DNA of 64,000 nt, taken from Portulaca oleracea. Lineage: Eukaryota > Streptophyta > Magnoliopsida > Caryophyllales > Portulacaceae. Numbering within the stretch: position 1 is the first letter of the stretch; each line of letters begins with the position of its first letter. The notes beneath the pieces were generated by a model, which was given only the letters and a program-made list of their open reading frames with translations, had not been told where the DNA came from and made no database searches. Below, in pieces: positions 59,001 through 64,000 of the stretch. A program made the translations under genes and the position numbers. The stretch lies in contig CM055880.1 of the NCBI GenBank assembly GCA_029582165.1, forward strand, positions 4,154,001 through 4,218,000, given 5' to 3'.

Positions 59001-62000
59001 GAGTCGAAGAGTCTCAGTTACAACAGCATGCAAGTAATACAACTTGCCTAGGGCATCATAAGTCAAGAGGCTTGCAAATTGTGAGACCCTTTGGTTAAAA
59101 GAAACAGGATCATCTATATCACATTCTAACAAAGACACATTCTCTTCAATGGCTCTCTCATTTTCAAGGTTCTTGAGCTCCAAATAGAGCTTCTCAGCAA
59201 CATCAGGATGAGTCATTATCATGTATATTGCCCATGACAAGGTTGTTGCTGTTGTGTCTCTCCCTGCAATCACAAAGTTGAGAACAACATCTCTTAGACT
59301 CTTCTCTGTTGTGTTGTGCTCTGGATCCTCTCCCAATTCTATGAACCTTGTCAATATGTCATTCTTCATCTGAAAAAAAAAATAGAAATATTAATGCCCA
59401 TGTTTAAATCACTTTATATCCTTTAATTCAATGAGTGACAACAAGCATGCATAATTCCTTTTTTATGCTCAAACTCAGTCATACTTATAACAAAATGTTA
59501 AGAGTTAGACGCATATGCGCATACACACATATATATTATATTAATGGACCATGATAACCATCTTGACTCAAGATGGGTCTTAACCATCTTGAATTGGTCA
59601 TATTTCATATTTTTGTAACTTTTATTAATAGTTTCTTTAATAATTATATATATTTATCAATTATAATAATATAATACTTATTAGATAGGTCAAAAAATGT
59701 AATAATAGCCTAATTTTATCAATCAAAGTAGAAAATGCACATTTTATACATAGTTTTATATTTATGAAATAAATATAAACAAATAATTATTTTTAAATTG
59801 TTTATAAGTTGTAGTAACCTGAAAATAATGAAATATACATTTATAATGATTTAAATACACTTATATTTAACTTCATTGGTGATTTAGAAAAATTACAAGA
59901 TGGTTAAGAGCCATCTTGCGTCAAGACGTATATCATTTTCGTATATTAATATCATACTTGACAGTTGGTTGAGAAATTGGAGAACATGTATGTTAAGTTG
60001 AAATATTAAATTGTATATTCATATTTGAATACCAATAACCTCCAATAAAAATACTTGGGGCAAAAGTAATCAAAATAACATAGAGATCAATGCTTGACTA
60101 TATAGATGGTGTAAAAAATGGACCATTCTCTAATACCTTGTTGTTATTGTTGTTACCATCTCTTTTGGCTTCATGTAGTTCTGCCTTTCTTCGTCTAATG
60201 ACGGTGTATGTGAAATCATCGATGATTTTCATGCTTTCATTAAGTAAAGCTTCTGAACCCACATTCAAAAACTTCTTGATTCTCCACAAAGGATCAATGA
60301 ATCTAAGGGTGACAATGATGTTTGCCGTGTCGAATGCCCGTGCAAAAGAGTTTTCCGGTAAGTCGGCCGCCAATGTTCCTATCTCCACCCCAAAACCAAC
60401 CTTGCATATCGAGTCTAATGTCAACCTCATCAGCAACTCCTATAAAGAAAACACAAGTACCAAATATGTGGTTATTGATTAGTCAAGCTAGTTTTGGTGT
60501 GAAATATTGAAATTCAATTCAGTAGCGGATCTATGACTTTAAAAGTTTAAATTAGGTGTGACCAATCGAATATGACACTCATTTTGTAAAGATGTAATTC
60601 ATAGTTTTTATCCCGAGTCATATCAAAAATTTAATTCTTTTTGAAGTTAATTTGACCATGACCACCCTCAACCCATTAACAAATCTGCTAACGAATTCAT
60701 GATAGGTTTTTTTAAAAAAAAAATTGTCAAAGGTAACTCCACAAAGTCGACATAAAGCAAAAACAAAATAAAAACTACCACAAAGCGAGTTACCAACTTA
60801 TTATCAATCATGCCTCTTTCTACACCCTATGTATATTATCTACACCATCAAGCATCATCTTTCAAGTTAGGAGGAAAATACAACAAATTCTCAAGGAAAA
60901 AAAAACACGTTTAAGCGCGAGTTTGAGAGATTCAAATATATGTAGTCTTTCCCCATAAACAAATATTTTCTATTTGCGGATTACTTTGTTAAATTTGGTT
61001 ATTTTGGTACAAAGTAAATGTATACCTGCATGTCTACCACTGAATTCTCAAAAGATGCCATGGTTAAGATTGAAGAGAGCTTTAGAGTATACTCTCTAAA
61101 TACCACAGTGCTAAAATCCCTTAAGTTCTTGGATGCAAACTCAAAACTTGCAGTTTTCCTTTGCCTTCTCCAATTCTCACCATCTGCATTGAAAATGCCA
61201 TCCCCAAGCAAAACTTCCATGTATGAATGGTACACTTCTCCCTTCAAAAATAACCATTATTGTCACAAATCTTGAACAAGTCAGTCACCAAAAAAAATGT
61301 ACGTGAAAATAATAGTAAAAATCGTTATTTTTATAGACACTTCTACAAAATGTGTAGAACTGTTATAACTCAATCACATTCGACTTATTCAGAAGAACCA
61401 CAATCTATCTTATCTCTTGGTTTCGGCCGATACAGCAGATCATGTAAATATGTAGTGTGTTTGGTGCAAAGAACAACTATTTTCTAGTAAATTAGTTTTC
61501 TTGTAAAATGATTTTCCTAGAAATGAATTTTCAATAGGTATTTTCAATTGTTTGGTGCATTTTTCATTTTCTTGGAAAATGATGAGAAAGAGGATGTCTT
61601 ATTTGAAGGTAATGGTGGTTGTGAGGCGGCAATGGACGAGTTAGTGGCAGATATGTGGTGTTGGCCTGTTGGGGATACTCGTGTAGGTTTAGGGCAGACA
61701 TTAGAAGGGTTGTGTGATTAACTTGAAGCATGAAAATGGGTTTTCTTAGCTAGGGTCAGACTTCATAAAATAATCTACATAAGGAGCAAAATGATTATTC
61801 TGGAAAGCGATTTTCCCCATTTTCTGTCCATCAAACGCCGGATAGTAGGAAATCGTTTCCAGAAAATAGTTTTCATTCCAACCAAACACACCCATAATGT
61901 TAAAACGATCACGATTCAAGAACGGGAGAGATTTATGAGAGATTAACCAACTAATTACCTTAGGATAATTGGCAAAATTAGTCTTAAGAACATGCTCAAC

Positions 62001-62261
62001 ATTAGCAGGGTCAGCAATGTAGGTATAAGTAGTGAAGGGCATGGGCACAACAACAGTCTTAGACTTGGAAAGATACTCAACAAGCCAATCATGCATCCTA
62101 TCATAATTCATTAGTTGCTCAAGGGCTGCCCCAATTAGTGGCCATGTCTTTGGCCCCACCTTCTTCCTTTGGCTCCACCTATGCACTACAATCCATGATA
62201 AACCCATCAAAACAACCACAATCATCATTCCCATTTTAGATATTAAAGAAAGAAAAAACAA
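56019..62261 (-). CDS. CYP704B1: CYP704B1-type fatty-acid omega-hydroxylase, 6 exons, 529 aa
   Basis: Exons on the minus strand: 61959-62261, 61026-61241, 60137-60439, 58983-59369, 57135-57335 and 56019-56198; 1590 nt, every intron phase 0 with GT..AG borders. The membrane anchor is residues 10-26, followed by HRWSQR and GPKTWPLIGA. The I-helix AGRDTT is at about 309-314, the K-helix ETLR at about 393-396, and the heme loop FQAGPRICLG has its cysteine at about 476. The sequence is strongly like Arabidopsis CYP704B1 throughout (for example HDWLVEYLSKSKTVVVPMPF). That enzyme omega-hydroxylates long-chain fatty acids for sporopollenin in the tapetum ER. Introns are long and AT-rich; intron 4 carries a foldback transposon (58382-58898). 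The start may be 62261 or, nine codons in, 62234. Confidence 0.95.
58382..58898. mobile_element. Foldback MITE in intron 4 of the P450 gene
   Basis: Begins GGGTTTTTTGCTTTTTGGACC and ends TCCAAAAAGCAAAAAACCC, with extended inverted arms (CCTCATGTTTCAAA at the left against TTTGAAACATGAGG at the right). The outer ends are the same as those of 9987-10542 and 18426-18969 but the interior differs. The inverted similarity continues past the ends (GTAACGTG left, CACGTTAC right), and no clear 10-bp target duplication is visible. It lies 85 bp from the exon 4 donor site. Confidence 0.75.
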
Positions 62262-64000
62262 ATTATGGGCAAGTATAATAGTTTTTCAAAGAAATAGATA
62301 ATGAAAGGAAGAATAAAAGATCATTTGGGTCCATAATAAAATGCATGGAGAGTATATAGATGTGGTAGAGAAGAGTTTGGTGAGTTAGAGCTAATGAGTT
62401 AGATAAAATTTCTCCAACAATCTTTACATGTACATGAGAAGGAATAGTTCATTTAGGTTGTGTGCTTGACCTAATTTGTTTCCCAAGTAATTTCATCATA
62501 TAAAGAATGTGTGAGTATAGTAGTATAATACATATTTGTGAATAGTTGAAGGGTCGTTTTGTTAGTTTTAACTTATTTTCAAAAAAAAAGTTAGATTTAA
62601 AATAATATCTAAGAAAATAAGCTTAGAGTAAATTAGTTAATAAATTCAGAAGAAGTTATATGAAAAGTTTTCAAGACAAAAGACTGTAATAAATTCAAAA
62701 TATTAATCCAATCATGAAAAAGAAATCAAAGAAAACAGGTCTCAAGAAAATCAAATACCTTTTCCCAATTATATATATAGATATATATTCGTTGTAACTA
62801 TTTGTACCTTGATTCAAGAACAATTGTACTAGTTAACTAGCTACTAGAAGCGAACTTTAGAAATTGTGATCTTATATACACGTAATATTACAACAGGAAC
62901 GATCTCAAAATAAATTGTGAAATTTTTTTTAAGAATCTAATCTTTCTTTTTGGTTATTTCTACACAAATCAATGTTAGTTGAGTTATTGTTTGCTCTTCC
63001 TTAAAAAAAAAAAGTGGGATTGTTTATTTTAAGTGGACATATTGAGTGAAATATTTTCAACGTCAAACTGTAAATATGATTTGTTGAATGTAATTAATTT
63101 AAATATATTCATCATCACAATGTAATTAGCATTATCTCGTGATCAACCAAGTGAAGTGTTTGATTTGGCCTTCTTTCAAATGCCCTATCATATTATAATG
63201 GGATTCAAATTAAGAATAAAAATGGTAGGGTCATTTTAAGAGACAAACAAGTAGAACAGATTCTTTGGAGCTGTTTTACACTAACTAATGTCTTCACATA
63301 GGATTGTTAATTTGACCAAAATATTTAATATTTACTTCTAATTGCATAGTTTTTTCTTGCTCTTTTTTTCTCATTTATTTTGATCATGTATAATACTAAA
63401 ACATTTTACCTTCATTAATAACTAAAGTAGGCCCAGATCTTTTCTTAAGGCTAAGTTTATATGCACTATCCATATTTTATCAACTTTATTAGACCACTTG
63501 TTCTTACTTTATCCATCTCACATATAATATATATTTAAATATTCATATACTTAATTAATAAGTGATGTCACTTATGTGATTTGCATTACTCACAAAACCT
63601 TGTTAAAAGTTATAAATATTTTTCCATCTTTAATCACTCTATCCACACTTTATCAAATTTATCCACCTTTATCTACACTATGCACACTTTACCAATTTAT
63701 ATGCACAAATACTTAACGAACCGTGAAAATGAACAAAACTCAAAAGATTGTAAATTACTTATATACTTCCTCAAAAAAAATTAAAGTGTTTGATATGAAT
63801 GATATTATGTGTTACATGTTTAAAATAACAATTTAATAGGAAGGTGGGTAATAATAATTTATCAAAAAATGATGAATTAAAGACAAATTTAAGAAGAAAG
63901 AATCTACTATCCATATGTGTCAATGGTCATCAAAAAATGACATTTTAAGACAAATTTAAGAACAAAGAATCTACTAAATTAGTAAATATTGAATTAACAT
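62262..64000. other. P450 upstream region and intergenic DNA
   Basis: The first few hundred bases are the P450 promoter. The rest is AT-rich with short direct repeats near the end (about 63866-63905 and 63934-63975 share AAAAAATGA..TTTAAGACAAATTTAAGAA). No gene seen. Confidence 0.45.
62352..62360 (-). promoter_or_regulatory. Possible TATA box of the P450 gene
   Basis: CTATATACT on the minus strand, about 95 bp upstream of the ATG at 62261. The spacing allows a 5' leader of about 60 bp. Confidence 0.5.

Noticed and set aside
61746..61958. Extension of the first P450 exon to 61746
   Set aside because: P450 similarity stops at NYPK, followed by a GT donor at 61958; the next exon continues exactly with GEVYHSYMEV.

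Overview
This is a 64-kb piece of an AT-rich nuclear plant genome, most likely a eudicot; the species cannot be named from the sequence. Supporting signs are spliced genes with GT..AG introns, chloroplast-targeted proteins, an alpha-expansin, a CYP704B-type P450, a MIR169 hairpin, a Ty3/Gypsy retrotransposon with LTRs of about 3.4 kb, two TRIM-like miniature retroelements and many MITEs. There is no sign of bacterial or organellar DNA.

Five protein genes can be modelled, all on the minus strand. (1) An alpha-expansin (4381-6795, 3 exons, 254 aa), whose first intron is packed with MITEs. (2) A RING-H2 protein (37814-41562 plus an unresolved 5' exon, at least 432 aa). (3) A plastid-type class I SAM methyltransferase (45449-48055, 6 exons, 321 aa). 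(4) A PsbQ-like thylakoid-lumen protein of the NDH-associated PnsL group (52815-54244, 2 exons, 194 aa). (5) A complete CYP704B1-type fatty-acid omega-hydroxylase (56019-62261, 6 exons, 529 aa). One RNA gene, MIR169, lies on the plus strand (about 51261-51600) between the methyltransferase and the PsbQ-like gene. The genes are independent units; nothing suggests a functional cluster.

Layout: 1-4380 is intergenic DNA with MITEs. 4381-7060 is the expansin and its promoter. 7061-22490 is a gene desert holding many MITEs, a nested MITE pair, a CACTA terminus and a TRIM. 22494-23033 is a Mutator-like MITE in a TA-rich tract. 23046-34729 is a Tekay/Del-like chromovirus element flanked by ATATA target duplications. 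34730-37800 is intergenic. 37814-62261 is the gene-rich part. 62262-64000 is the upstream region of the P450 gene and featureless AT-rich DNA.

The most informative oddities are in the repeats. The big element has a 5' LTR lacking its last 210 bp and probably part of its primer site. It also has a duplicated polypurine-tract/LTR-start module, and an LTR core in which divergence is concentrated in a GC-rich block while the rest is nearly identical. Two TRIMs have clear LTR, primer-site and target-site features, one with LTRs of only 70 bp. A foldback MITE family with 10-bp target duplications occurs three times, once nested in another MITE and once inside an intron of the P450 gene. I found no clearly new molecular system; the unusual material is transposon structure and the long MIR169 foldback.
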